A stretch of DNA of 64,000 bases from SCN-69-37 sp044507065 (GTDB lineage: Bacteria; Acidobacteriota; Vicinamibacteria; Vicinamibacterales; SCN-69-37), in NCBI GenBank assembly GCA_044507065.1, contig JBIQJY010000010.1, forward strand, positions 1 to 64,000, written 5' to 3'. Below, piece by piece: positions 18,202 to 25,679 of this stretch. Position numbers and translations under genes: made by a program. A model generated the notes under the pieces. The model ran no database searches. It was not told the DNA's origin and was given only the letters and a program-made list of their open reading frames with translations. Position 1 is the stretch's first letter, and each line of letters starts with the position of its first letter.

Positions 18202-19512
18202 TCAGGTCAGCAGGTCTTCGAGCGCGCGGCGGACGGCTTCGATGGCTTCGCCTTCCGAGTGCGCGGCGCGCGCGAGGTGGGCGAGCCGTTCGGCGACGCC
18301 AGGGTGCGCCGAGGGCGCCTGATCGGACAGCGGGTTGACGATCATGCCCGCGGCCGCCGTGAAGTTCGTGGTCGGCTCGATCAGGATGAAGGCACCCGTG
18401 CCGCGCTGCTCCTCGTACTTGTCGAAGATGAGCGCGCGCGACGTCTCGATGTTCACCCGGCCGATGTCGTTCAGGAGCAGCCGCGTGTCGGACTGTGCGG
18501 TCGTGGTGCCCGACGCGTGCTTCAGCACGTAGAGCCGGTTCGGCTCGAGCGGCCGCTCGTCCATCCAGACGACGTCGGCTTCGAAGCGGCGGCCCATGTT
18601 GATGTGCCCGTCGACCAGCACGTCGCCGCGACTGATGTCGAGCTCGTCCTCGAGCGCCAGCGTCACCGACATCGGTGCATAGGCCTCGTCGAGGTCGCCG
18701 TCCCAGGTGGCGATGCGCTTGACCCGGCTGGACCGGACCGACGGCCACGTCGTGATCGTGTCGCCGACGCGCACCGTGCCCGAGAGCAGCTGCCCGGCGT
18801 ACCCGCGAAACTCGTGGTCCGGCCGGATGACCAGCTGCACCGGCATGCGCAGCGGCCCGAACGGCGCGTTCGAGTCGATCTCGACCGTCTCGAGGAACTC
18901 GAGCAGGGGCGGCCCTTCAAACCACGGCGTCCGGTCGCTCAGGGTCGTGATGTTGTCGCCGTGCAGCGCGCTGAGCGGAATGGGGTGCATCTTCGATCCG
19001 GCCAGCAGCGTCGAGAAGCCCGACGCGATGTCCTCGAATACCGATCGGTCGAAGTCCACGAGGTCCATCTTGTTGACGGCGAGGACGAAATTGCGGATGC
19101 CGAGCAGCGTCGCGATGCGGGCGTGCCGGCGCGACTGCTCGAGGATGCCCTGCCGCGCGTCGACGAGCAGAATCGCGACGTCGGCCGTCGAGGCGCCGGT
19201 CGCCATGTTGCGCGTGTACTGTTCGTGCCCGGGCGTGTCGGCCAGGATGAACTTGCGGCGGCTGGTCGCGAAATACCGGTACGCGACGTCGATGGTGATG
19301 CCCTGCTCGCGCTCGGCGCGCAGGCCGTCGGTGAACAGCGAGAAATCGATGGGGCCGGCATCGCGGTTCTTCGACGCCTTCTCGACCGACAGCAGCTGGT
19401 CTTCGTACACCGATTGCGAGTCGTACAGGAGCCGCCCGATGAGCGTGCTCTTGCCGTCGTCGACGCTGCCGGCCGTGCAGATGCGCAGGAGAGTGGATTC
19501 GACGCCGCTCAT
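18202..19512 (-). CDS. cysN: Sulfate adenylyltransferase large subunit (GTPase)
   Basis: CysN is the GTPase that drives ATP sulfurylase, forming adenosine 5-phosphosulfate (APS). The 436-residue product has an EF-Tu-like GTPase: G1 GSVDDGKST (15-23), G3 DTPGHEQY and G4 NKMD, followed by two beta-barrel domains. It ends without an APS-kinase (CysC) domain, so it is a plain CysN. The ATG at 19510-19512 shares one base with the cysD stop (TGATG), giving tight coupling. The longer open frame reaching into cysD is a shadow. No cysC or cysH gene is in the window, so APS reduction must be encoded elsewhere. Confidence 0.95.
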   Translation of the reverse strand: MSGVESTLLRICTAGSVDDGKSTLIGRLLYDSQSVYEDQLLSVEKASKNRDAGPIDFSLFTDGLRAEREQGITIDVAYRYFATSRRKFILADTPGHEQYTRNMATGASTADVAILLVDARQGILEQSRRHARIATLLGIRNFVLAVNKMDLVDFDRSVFEDIASGFSTLLAGSKMHPIPLSALHGDNITTLSDRTPWFEGPPLLEFLETVEIDSNAPFGPLRMPVQLVIRPDHEFRGYAGQLLSGTVRVGDTITTWPSVRSSRVKRIATWDGDLDEAYAPMSVTLALEDELDISRGDVLVDGHINMGRRFEADVVWMDERPLEPNRLYVLKHASGTTTAQSDTRLLLNDIGRVNIETSRALIFDKYEEQRGTGAFILIEPTTNFTAAAGMIVNPLSDQAPSAHPGVAERLAHLARAAHSEGEAIEAVRRALEDLLT

Positions 19513-20468
19513 CAGAAATAGCCCTCGCGCTTCTTGATTTCCATCGACCCGTCCTGATCGTGGTCGATGACGCGGAGCTGGCGTTCGGACTGGCGCACCT
19601 GGACGAGCTCCTCGATGATGTCGGGCACGGTCGTGGCCGTCGAGCGGATGGCGCCGGTGCACGGCGAGCAGCCGAGCGAGCGCATGCGGCACATCACCAT
19701 CTGCGGCGTTTCCCCCGCGAGCAGGGGCACGAACGGCTGTTCGACGGGAATCAACGACGCGCCGCGCACGACGACCTCGCGCGGCTTCGCGAAGTACAGC
19801 GGCACGACGGGAATCTGCTCCTCGTGGATGTACTGCCAGACGTCGATCTCGGTCCAGTTCGACAGCGGGAAGACGCGGATGCTCTCGCCCTGGCGCACGC
19901 GGCCGTTGAGCAGGTGCCACAGTTCCGGCCGCTGCCGCTTCGGGTCCCACTGGCCCTTCTCGTCGCGCAGCGAAAAGACGCGCTCCTTCGCGCGCGAACG
20001 CTCCTCGTCGCGCCGCGCCCCGCCGAACGCGGCGTCGTAGTTGCCCGCCTCGAGGGCGTCGAGCAGGGCACGCGTCTTGAGCAGGCCGCAGCAGCGCTGC
20101 GTGCCGACCGCAAACGGCTGCGTGCCGGCCGCGATCGCGTCGGTGTTGGTGTGGACGATGAGCCGGGCGCCGATCTCCTTCACGTAGGCGTCGCGGAACT
20201 CGATCATCTCGCGGAACTTGTACGTCGTGTCGACGTGCAGGAGCGGGAACGGGATCGGACCCGGGAAGAACGCCTTCTGGGCGAGCCGCAGCAGGACGGA
20301 CGAGTCCTTGCCGATCGAATAGAGCATGACGGGCCGTTCGAACTCGGCCACCACCTCGCGCATGATGGCGATGCTCTCGGCTTCGAGTGCGCGGAGGTGA
20401 TCGAGGCGTGGCGCGACGCGCGCCGGGCTGGTCCCGTCGCCGGGTAGTGCAGTTTCAGCGATGTGCAT
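19512..20468 (-). CDS. cysD: Sulfate adenylyltransferase small subunit
   Basis: CysD catalyses ATP + sulfate to APS with CysN. The 318-residue product carries the PP-loop SIGKDSS, the family segments LLHVDTTYKFREM, AAFGGARRDEE and SNWTEIDVW, and the normal C-terminus IKKREGYF. Length is usual for the family. It starts only 12 bp after the cysM-mec fusion gene and overlaps cysN by one base, so the operon order is cysM-mec, cysD, cysN. Transcription is probably controlled by the attenuator at 21866-22081. Confidence 0.96.
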   Translation of the reverse strand: MHIAETALPGDGTSPARVAPRLDHLRALEAESIAIMREVVAEFERPVMLYSIGKDSSVLLRLAQKAFFPGPIPFPLLHVDTTYKFREMIEFRDAYVKEIGARLIVHTNTDAIAAGTQPFAVGTQRCCGLLKTRALLDALEAGNYDAAFGGARRDEERSRAKERVFSLRDEKGQWDPKRQRPELWHLLNGRVRQGESIRVFPLSNWTEIDVWQYIHEEQIPVVPLYFAKPREVVVRGASLIPVEQPFVPLLAGETPQMVMCRMRSLGCSPCTGAIRSTATTVPDIIEELVQVRQSERQLRVIDHDQDGSMEIKKREGYF

Positions 20469-20480
20469 GACGACCTTTGA

Positions 20481-21848
20481 CTAACAGACGAATTCCTCTT
20501 CGAAGGCGGACCGATCGGACTTCAACCGCCACGATCGGGCTTCCTTGGCCTGCCCCTGGCGGACGGACACGATGAGGTAGCTCATGTTCGGCCAGGCATG
20601 CTCGAGATCGAACTGCGACGGCTCGGCCGGATGGTCCGGGTGCGAATGGTAGAAACCCAGCAGTTGCAGTCCGGATTCGGTGGCGCGGGCCTCGGCGCGC
20701 CGGTACTCGTCGGGGCCCACCAGGAAGCGGCGTCGGCGCCCGTCGGGGAACGTGTTGTCGAGTGGATAGGCCTCGGTGACCTCGCCCTGCCTCGGCCCGA
20801 GCAGCGCGCCGCAGCACTCGTCGGGATAGATGCGTGCGCCATGTCGGCCGATGGCCGTGAGCTGGGCGTCGTCGACGCGCAGGTGAATGGGGGCATCAGC
20901 CACGTTCGGATCCTCCTCGGGCACGTCCCACAACCCGTCGGACAGATACCGATCGCCGCCGTCGGGAAAGATGATCACGATGACGCCGGCCGACAGGTCC
21001 GCGGCAACCCGGATGGCCGCCGCCAGCGCGGCGCCACTCGACGGGCCGACAAACAGACCTTCCTCGTGCGCGAGGCGGCGCGTCAGGTGGTGCGCCTCTT
21101 CGGTGTCGACCGGCAGGTCGCGATCGGCCAGCCCGGCATCGTAAATGGATGGCACGATGGCCGACGCCATGTGCTTGAGTCCTTCGAGTCCGTGCAGCGG
21201 CGTGTCGGGCTGCACCGAGATCAGCTGCACGTCCGGCTTCTCCTGGCGCAGCCGTCGCCCGGTGCCGACAAACGTCCCGCTCGTGCCGAGTCCGGCGATG
21301 AAGTGCGTCACCCGGCCCTGCGTCTGCTGGAAGATCTCGAGGCCGGTGCTGTTGAAGTGCGCCTGCCAGTTGGCCGGATTGCTGTACTGGTCGGGGTAGT
21401 AGTAGCGCTGGGGGTCGCGCTCGAAAATCGCCCGCACCTGCCGGATGGCCCCGTCGCTGCCTTCCATGGGGTCGGTCAGCACCAGGTCCGCGCCGTAGAC
21501 CTTGAGAAGACGCTTGCGTTCCGGGGTCACGTTGGCCGGCACGCACAGCCGGACCCGGTGGCTTCGAGCCGCGCCAATCATCGCGTAGGCAATGCCGGTG
21601 TTCCCGGACGTCGCGTCGAGCAGGATCCGCCCCGGTCCGAGTTTGCCCGACCGCTCCCCTTCGAGGACCATGGCCAGGGCGGCCCTGTCCTTGACCGAAC
21701 CGCCCGGGTTCTTCATCTCGAGCTTGGCGTAGATTTCCACGCCCGGACGGGCTTCGAAGCGCCGCAGTCGCACGAGCGGCGTGTTGCCGATCTGGTCGAT
21801 GAGCGACGTGCCGCCGGTCTGCCTGGATTCGAGCGTGGTCTGGGACAT
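20481..21848 (-). CDS. cysM: Cysteine synthase fused to a JAMM/Mec-like metalloprotease
   Basis: This 455-residue protein joins two enzymes. Residues 1-310 are a PLP-dependent cysteine synthase: IGNTPLVRL, PLP lysine K53 in NPGGSVKDR, TSGNTG and the phosphate loop GLGTSGTFVG. Residues about 325-455 are a JAMM/MPN+ domain with E344 (in DECCG) and the zinc motif H401-x-H403-x7-S411-x2-D414. In Mycobacterium, separate CysM builds cysteine on the sulfur-carrier protein CysO and Mec cleaves it off. The fusion implies a thiocarboxylate route here, but no CysO/ThiS-like gene is in the window. The synthase part keeps the usual length. It is the first gene after a polycysteine attenuator and precedes cysD by 12 bp. 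Confidence 0.93.
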   Translation of the reverse strand: MSQTTLESRQTGGTSLIDQIGNTPLVRLRRFEARPGVEIYAKLEMKNPGGSVKDRAALAMVLEGERSGKLGPGRILLDATSGNTGIAYAMIGAARSHRVRLCVPANVTPERKRLLKVYGADLVLTDPMEGSDGAIRQVRAIFERDPQRYYYPDQYSNPANWQAHFNSTGLEIFQQTQGRVTHFIAGLGTSGTFVGTGRRLRQEKPDVQLISVQPDTPLHGLEGLKHMASAIVPSIYDAGLADRDLPVDTEEAHHLTRRLAHEEGLFVGPSSGAALAAAIRVAADLSAGVIVIIFPDGGDRYLSDGLWDVPEEDPNVADAPIHLRVDDAQLTAIGRHGARIYPDECCGALLGPRQGEVTEAYPLDNTFPDGRRRRFLVGPDEYRRAEARATESGLQLLGFYHSHPDHPAEPSQFDLEHAWPNMSYLIVSVRQGQAKEARSWRLKSDRSAFEEEFVC

Positions 21849-21866
21849 GGCGTGTATCGGCTGCGC

Positions 21867-21902
21867 AAAAAAACAAAAGGCCCGGAACGCTGGTCCGGGC
21901 CT
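21867..21902 (-). terminator. Intrinsic terminator of the cysM attenuator
   Basis: On the minus strand GGCCCGGA and TCCGGGCC form a perfect 8-bp stem (21894-21901 with 21879-21886) around a 7-nt loop, directly followed by TTTTGTTTTTTT. It stands between the polycysteine leader ORF and the cysM-mec start, where read-through would be needed to express the operon. This is a textbook intrinsic terminator. Confidence 0.93.
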
Positions 21903-21956
21903 GTCTGGAGGGCGCTTTCGGGCTGCCCTGCGATATCGGTTCGTGTATCGGCTTGA

Positions 21957-22043
21957 TCAGGGTCGCACGCGCTGCCGGGACAGGCCCGTAGGACAGCAGC
22001 AACAACAGGGACACACGGCAGCACCGTTCCTGAGGATCGACAC
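21957..22043 (-). CDS. Polycysteine leader peptide of the cysM-cysD-cysN operon
   Basis: This 28-codon ORF starts with GTG at 22041-22043 and ends with TGA at 21957-21959. It encodes the run CPCCCCCP: one Cys codon, Pro, then five consecutive Cys codons at 21993-22007. An in-frame TAA lies just before the GTG, so no earlier start exists. The GTG is 9 nt after the promoter -10 box, so the mRNA is probably leaderless. An intrinsic terminator follows 55 bp after the stop and the cysM-mec gene begins after it. The arrangement matches transcription attenuation by ribosome stalling at Cys codons when charged Cys-tRNA is scarce. Similar polycysteine sORFs are known upstream of cysteine genes in mycobacteria. 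Other frames contain Leu-rich or mixed peptides, but only this one gives the homopolymeric Cys run. Confidence 0.85.
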   Translation of the reverse strand: MSILRNGAAVCPCCCCCPTGLSRQRVRP

Positions 22044-22052
22044 GACTCTCCA

Positions 22053-22081
22053 TTAATAATCCACAAGGAGGGGAGAGTCAA
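22053..22081 (-). promoter_or_regulatory. Sigma-70 promoter of the leftward cys operon
   Basis: On the minus strand TTGACT (22076-22081) and TATTAA (22053-22058) are separated by 17 bp. Nine nucleotides separate the -10 box from the GTG of the polycysteine leader, placing the start of transcription at or within about two bases of that codon. Confidence 0.85.
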
Positions 22082-22109
22082 CGGGCCGGGGCCGCCGGCG
22101 CCCCCCGCC

Positions 22110-22138
22110 TTGTCGCCGTCCGGTCTTCGTGCTACCGT
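22110..22138 (+). promoter_or_regulatory. Sigma-70 promoter of the rightward siroheme/sulfite reductase operon
   Basis: TTGTCG (22110-22115) and TACCGT (22133-22138) are separated by 17 bp. Nine nucleotides separate the -10 box from the ATG of the second polycysteine leader, the same distance as in the divergent promoter, so this transcript should also be leaderless. Confidence 0.75.
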
Positions 22139-22147
22139 CACTCGTTG

Positions 22148-22231
22148 ATGAATCGGCTGCCCCAGGCTTGCTGTCTTTCCTGTTGTCCATGCTGTTGCGG
22201 CTGTGGTCGTGCCGGTTCGCAGCGGGGGTGA
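22148..22231 (+). CDS. Polycysteine leader peptide of the siroheme/sulfite reductase operon
   Basis: This 27-codon ORF runs from ATG 22148 to TGA 22229-22231. It has eight Cys codons arranged ACCLSCCPCCCGCG (22169-22204). No ribosome site precedes it, and the promoter -10 box ends 9 nt before the ATG, so translation is probably leaderless. A terminator follows at 22264-22303 and the precorrin-2 dehydrogenase gene begins at 22341. It mirrors the divergent leader at 21957-22043 in layout but not in sequence. The role, cysteine-sensing attenuation of siroheme and sulfite reductase genes, is inferred from structure. Confidence 0.85.
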   Translation: MNRLPQACCLSCCPCCCGCGRAGSQRG

Positions 22232-22263
22232 CCTGAAGGGGCGATTCACAAATCCGTTCCCTG

Positions 22264-22303
22264 AAACCCGCGAACCGTAGCCGGTACGCGGGTTTTGTTG
22301 TTT
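22264..22303 (+). terminator. Intrinsic terminator of the siroheme/sulfite reductase attenuator
   Basis: AAACCCGCG (22264-22272) and CGCGGGTTT (22287-22295) form a perfect 9-bp stem; ACCG and CGGT extend pairing inside the loop. TTTTGTTGTTT follows. It stands 32 nt after the polycysteine leader stop and 37 nt before the first structural gene. Confidence 0.92.
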
Positions 22304-22340
22304 CTGGACGCAACCACGGGGTGATTGAGGCCCCTCTGAC

Positions 22341-22958
22341 GTGAACGTGGACGCGTTGTTTCCGGTGTTCCTGAAGCTCGGTGGTCGCCGCGTGCTGGTC
22401 GTTGGCGGCGGTCCCGTTGCCACGAGCAAGCTCGACGCGCTGCTGGCGGCTGGCGCCGACCTGACCGTTGTCGCGCCGGACGTGACGCCGGCCATCGCCG
22501 CCTCGGGTGCCCGCATCGAGCGGCGCCCGTTCGACCCGTCCGACCTGGACGGCATGTGGCTGGTGGTGGCCGCGGCCACGCCGGAGGTGAATGCGGCCGT
22601 GTCGGCGGCGGCCGAAGCGCGGCGCCTGTTCGTCAACGCCGTCGACGACCCGCCCAATGCCACGGCCTATCTCGGCGGCGTGGTCCGGCGGTCGAGCACG
22701 ACGATTGCGATCTCGACGGGAGGGCGCGCGCCCGCGCTGGCGGGCCTGCTGCGCGAAGGGCTCGAGGACGTGCTGCCGGGTGACGACACGTTCGACGCCT
22801 GGCTGGTCGAGGCCGATCGGCTGCGCGACCACTGGCGGTCGACCGGTGTCCCGATGGAGCAGCGCCGCCCGCAACTCGCGGAAGTGATCGCGCGACGCTA
22901 CTGCGGGCGGCTCGATTCGTGCGTGGCATCGGCCGGCGACCGCAGCGGTGGCGCGTAG
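22341..22958 (+). CDS. Precorrin-2 dehydrogenase / siroheme synthase N-terminal domain
   Basis: This 205-residue protein matches the N-terminal (Met8p-like) half of CysG, which oxidises precorrin-2 to sirohydrochlorin with NAD and may insert iron to make siroheme. The Rossmann motif VLVVGGGPVATSKLDAL is near residues 18-34, and LFVNAVDDPPNATAYLGGVV and ISTGGRAPALAGLLRE are family segments. It starts with GTG 22341. It is followed after 15 bp by the methyltransferase that supplies its substrate and then by the siroheme enzyme sulfite reductase, so the operon makes and uses siroheme. Confidence 0.93.
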   Translation: MNVDALFPVFLKLGGRRVLVVGGGPVATSKLDALLAAGADLTVVAPDVTPAIAASGARIERRPFDPSDLDGMWLVVAAATPEVNAAVSAAAEARRLFVNAVDDPPNATAYLGGVVRRSSTTIAISTGGRAPALAGLLREGLEDVLPGDDTFDAWLVEADRLRDHWRSTGVPMEQRRPQLAEVIARRYCGRLDSCVASAGDRSGGA

Positions 22959-22973
22959 GCGAAGGCGATCAGC

Positions 22974-23765
22974 ATGAGCTCCGGACGAGGATTCGTTTCG
23001 ATCGTAGGCGCCGGCCCGGGCGACCCCGACCTGCTGACGGTCCGCGCCGTCGACCGGCTGCGGCGCGCCGATCTCGTCCTCTACGACGGCCTCGTGCCGC
23101 AGGCCGTCGTGGATCTCGCCGGGTCGGCCGAGAAGGTCTCGGTGGCCCGTCGCGCCGGGCACAAGACGCTGACGCAGGCCGATGTCTCGGCGTTGATTGT
23201 CTCGGGCGCGAACCTCGGGCAGCGCGTCGTGCGGTTGAAGTCCGGCGATCCGTTCGTCTTCGGCCGCGGCGGCGAGGAGACGCGCGCCCTGGTCGAGGCC
23301 GGCGTGCCGTTCGAGATTGTGCCCGGTCTGTCGGCCGCCACGGCGGGACCCGGCCTCGCGGGCATTCCCGTGACGCACCGGGGCCTCGCCTCGGGGTTCG
23401 TCGTGGTCAGCGGCCACGGCCCCGAGGCCTACGAACCGCTGCTTGGCGGGCTCGTGCCGGGTTCGGCGACGGTGGTCGTGTTGATGGGGATGGGGACGCG
23501 GCCGCAACTGGCCGGGTACCTGACCGGCATCGGCTGGAAGCCGGACACGCCGGCCGCCGTGGTCGTCAGTGCCTCGCGTCCGGACCAGCGCGTCTGGGCG
23601 GGCACGCTCGCCGACCTCGGGCATGACGTTGACGATCGCAATCACGAGGACCCCGGGGTGATTGTGATCGGTGAAGTGGTGTCGGCGGCCGCCATGCCGC
23701 ACGACATCACCGGGTTTCTGGCAGAGGAGCACACATGGCAGCCCATGACGATTCAAAGACGCTAG
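22974..23765 (+). CDS. cobA: Uroporphyrinogen-III C-methyltransferase
   Basis: SUMT adds two methyl groups from SAM to uroporphyrinogen III, giving precorrin-2. The 263-residue product has the N-terminal SAM-binding loop VGAGPGDPDLLTVRA, YDGLVPQAVVDLA, RLKSGDPFVFGRGGEE and the IPVTHRGLASGFVVVSGH segment typical of the family. Length is normal. It stands between the precorrin-2 dehydrogenase gene and sulfite reductase and overlaps the latter by 31 bp in another frame. It could also serve cobalamin synthesis, but its neighbours argue for siroheme. Confidence 0.95.
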   Translation: MSSGRGFVSIVGAGPGDPDLLTVRAVDRLRRADLVLYDGLVPQAVVDLAGSAEKVSVARRAGHKTLTQADVSALIVSGANLGQRVVRLKSGDPFVFGRGGEETRALVEAGVPFEIVPGLSAATAGPGLAGIPVTHRGLASGFVVVSGHGPEAYEPLLGGLVPGSATVVVLMGMGTRPQLAGYLTGIGWKPDTPAAVVVSASRPDQRVWAGTLADLGHDVDDRNHEDPGVIVIGEVVSAAAMPHDITGFLAEEHTWQPMTIQRR

Positions 23766-25567
23766 GCCGCGCCCGGCTGTCGTTCGCGAAGGAGTCGGAC
23801 ATCGACGAGTTCGCCGACATGCTGGCCAAGTTCGAGAGCGGCGAGATCTCGCCCGATCAGTGGCGGGGCTTCCGGCTGCTGCGCGGCACCTACGGCCAGC
23901 GTCAGCCCGAGGATCTGCACATGATGCGGATCAAGATCCCGCAGGGGCTGGTCACCGCCGAGCAGTTCGAGGCGATGGCCGACGTGGCCGATCGATACTC
24001 GCGCGGCTTCGGGCACATCACGACGCGGCAGAACATGCAGTTCCACTTCGTCAAGGTGCATGACGCCGAGCCGGCGATGCGGCGGCTGGCCGAAGCCGGC
24101 ATGACCTCGCGCGAAGCCTGCGGCGGCTCGGTCCGCAACATCACGGCCTGCGCCTACGCGGGCGTCTCGCCAACCGAGGCGTTCGACGTGACGCCGTATT
24201 CGGAGCTGACGACGCGCTACTTCCTGCGTCACAAGCTGTCGTCGTCGCTGCCGCGAAAGTTCAAGATCTCGTTCGAGGGGTGCCGCGAGGACCACATCAA
24301 GGCAACCATCAACGACATCGGGATGCTCGCGCGGATCGAGAACGGCCAGCGCGGGTTCCGCATGCTCGTCGGCGGCGGCACGTCGATCATGCCGGTCAGC
24401 GGCATGGTGCTGTTCGACTTCGTACCGGCCGGCGACATCCTCAACGTGTCCGAGGCGGTGGTGCGGGTGTTCCACGACCTCGGCGACTACAAGAACAAGC
24501 ACAAGAACCGCATCAAGTTCCTGATCAAGAAGCTCGGCTGGGAGCAGTTCCGCGCGGAGTTCGAGTCGCGTCTGGCCGACGTGCGGGCCGAAGGCGGCGT
24601 GTCGCTGCCGTTCGATCCCGCCACGCAGCCCGAGGAACAGGCGCCCGACTGGGATCGCCAGGTGCCGACGGTTGCCGAAGTGGCCGCGCGCGTCATCTCC
24701 GGCGATGTCCGTGGGCCCGGCATCCGGCCGGATCCGACCCCCGTGCTCAACGTCACCGACGAGCAGTATGAGCGCTGGGCGGCCACCAACGTGCTGGCGC
24801 AGAAGCAGCCCGGGTACGCATGCGTCATTGCGACCGTGCCGCTCGGCGACCTCTCGAGCATGCAGATGCGGGTGCTGGCCGACCTGTCGCTGGCCTACAG
24901 CGACGGCACGTCGCGCGTGACGCCCACGCAGAACCTGGTGTTCCGCTGGGTGAAGCACGACGAGGTCCGCGGGCTGTACGAACGGCTCTGCGCCGCGGGC
25001 CTGCCGCTCGGGGACGCCGAGACGATTGCCGACGTCACCAGCTGCCCCGGAGCCGAGTCGTGCAAGCTGGCCGTCACGCAGTCGCGCGGGCTGGGCCGCT
25101 ACGTCGAGGAGCACATCCGGGCCAACCCGCGGCTCATCCCGCTGGCCCCCACGCTCGACATCAAGGTGAGCGGGTGCCCGAACGGCTGCGGCCAGCACCA
25201 CATCGCGGCCGTCGGCTTCCAGGGCAGCCTGCGCAAGATCGATGGCAAGCCCGCGCCGCAGTATTTCGTGATGGTCGGCGGAGGCGTCTCGGTCGACGGC
25301 GCCACGTTCGGCCGTCTGGCCGCGAAGATCCCGGCGCGTCGCGGTCCGGCGGCCGTCGAGCGGCTCGCCGAGTACTACGCGGCCGAACGCCGTGATGGCG
25401 AGACGGCAGCGGCCTTCTTCAACCGCGCCGACATCACCGCCGTGAAGCGGTTGCTGGCGGATCTCGAGCCGCTGGCACCCGAGGACGCGAAGCCAGAGGA
25501 CTTCATCGACCTGGCCGAGGACCACGCGTTCGCACCCGAGACCATGGAAGGCGAGTGCGCGGTGTAG
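23735..25567 (+). CDS. Ferredoxin-type assimilatory sulfite (or nitrite) reductase
   Basis: This 610-residue enzyme reduces sulfite to sulfide (six electrons) using siroheme and a [4Fe-4S] cluster. The cluster/siroheme cysteines are C437 and C443 (TSCPGAESC) and C481 and C485 (SGCPNGC). Two ferrodoxin-like half domains are seen before each siroheme-binding half (FRLLRGTYGQRQPEDLHMMR; HITTRQNMQFHFV). The ATG at 23735 lies within the cobA tail behind GAGGAG. Sulfite rather than nitrite is inferred from the cys operon and attenuator context; sequence alone cannot separate the two. A probable terminator follows. Confidence 0.92.
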   Translation: MAAHDDSKTLGRARLSFAKESDIDEFADMLAKFESGEISPDQWRGFRLLRGTYGQRQPEDLHMMRIKIPQGLVTAEQFEAMADVADRYSRGFGHITTRQNMQFHFVKVHDAEPAMRRLAEAGMTSREACGGSVRNITACAYAGVSPTEAFDVTPYSELTTRYFLRHKLSSSLPRKFKISFEGCREDHIKATINDIGMLARIENGQRGFRMLVGGGTSIMPVSGMVLFDFVPAGDILNVSEAVVRVFHDLGDYKNKHKNRIKFLIKKLGWEQFRAEFESRLADVRAEGGVSLPFDPATQPEEQAPDWDRQVPTVAEVAARVISGDVRGPGIRPDPTPVLNVTDEQYERWAATNVLAQKQPGYACVIATVPLGDLSSMQMRVLADLSLAYSDGTSRVTPTQNLVFRWVKHDEVRGLYERLCAAGLPLGDAETIADVTSCPGAESCKLAVTQSRGLGRYVEEHIRANPRLIPLAPTLDIKVSGCPNGCGQHHIAAVGFQGSLRKIDGKPAPQYFVMVGGGVSVDGATFGRLAAKIPARRGPAAVERLAEYYAAERRDGETAAAFFNRADITAVKRLLADLEPLAPEDAKPEDFIDLAEDHAFAPETMEGECAV

Positions 25568-25614
25568 CCGCCGGTCGCCGCCGGGCGCCGGCGCGATGAA
25601 ACGTTGGGCGACAG

Positions 25615-25643
25615 GCAGGGGCGGACTTCGTGTCCGCCCCTGC
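25615..25643 (+). terminator. Strong hairpin after sulfite reductase
   Basis: GCAGGGGCGGAC and GTCCGCCCCTGC form a perfect 12-bp stem with the 5-nt loop TTCGT. It lies about 50 bp after the sulfite reductase stop and before the glucuronate isomerase gene. The tail (TGTCTGTGAC) is only weakly U-rich. Confidence 0.6.
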
Positions 25644-25679
25644 TGTCTGTGACGCGTCCAGGCTTAGACTGGTGCCGTC

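Noticed and set aside
22053..22053. ATG-started ORF in another frame over the leftward cys leader
   Set aside because: It gives a Leu-rich run instead of Cys and has no stop before the terminator and cysM start, so it does not fit an attenuator; the GTG frame with the Cys run does.
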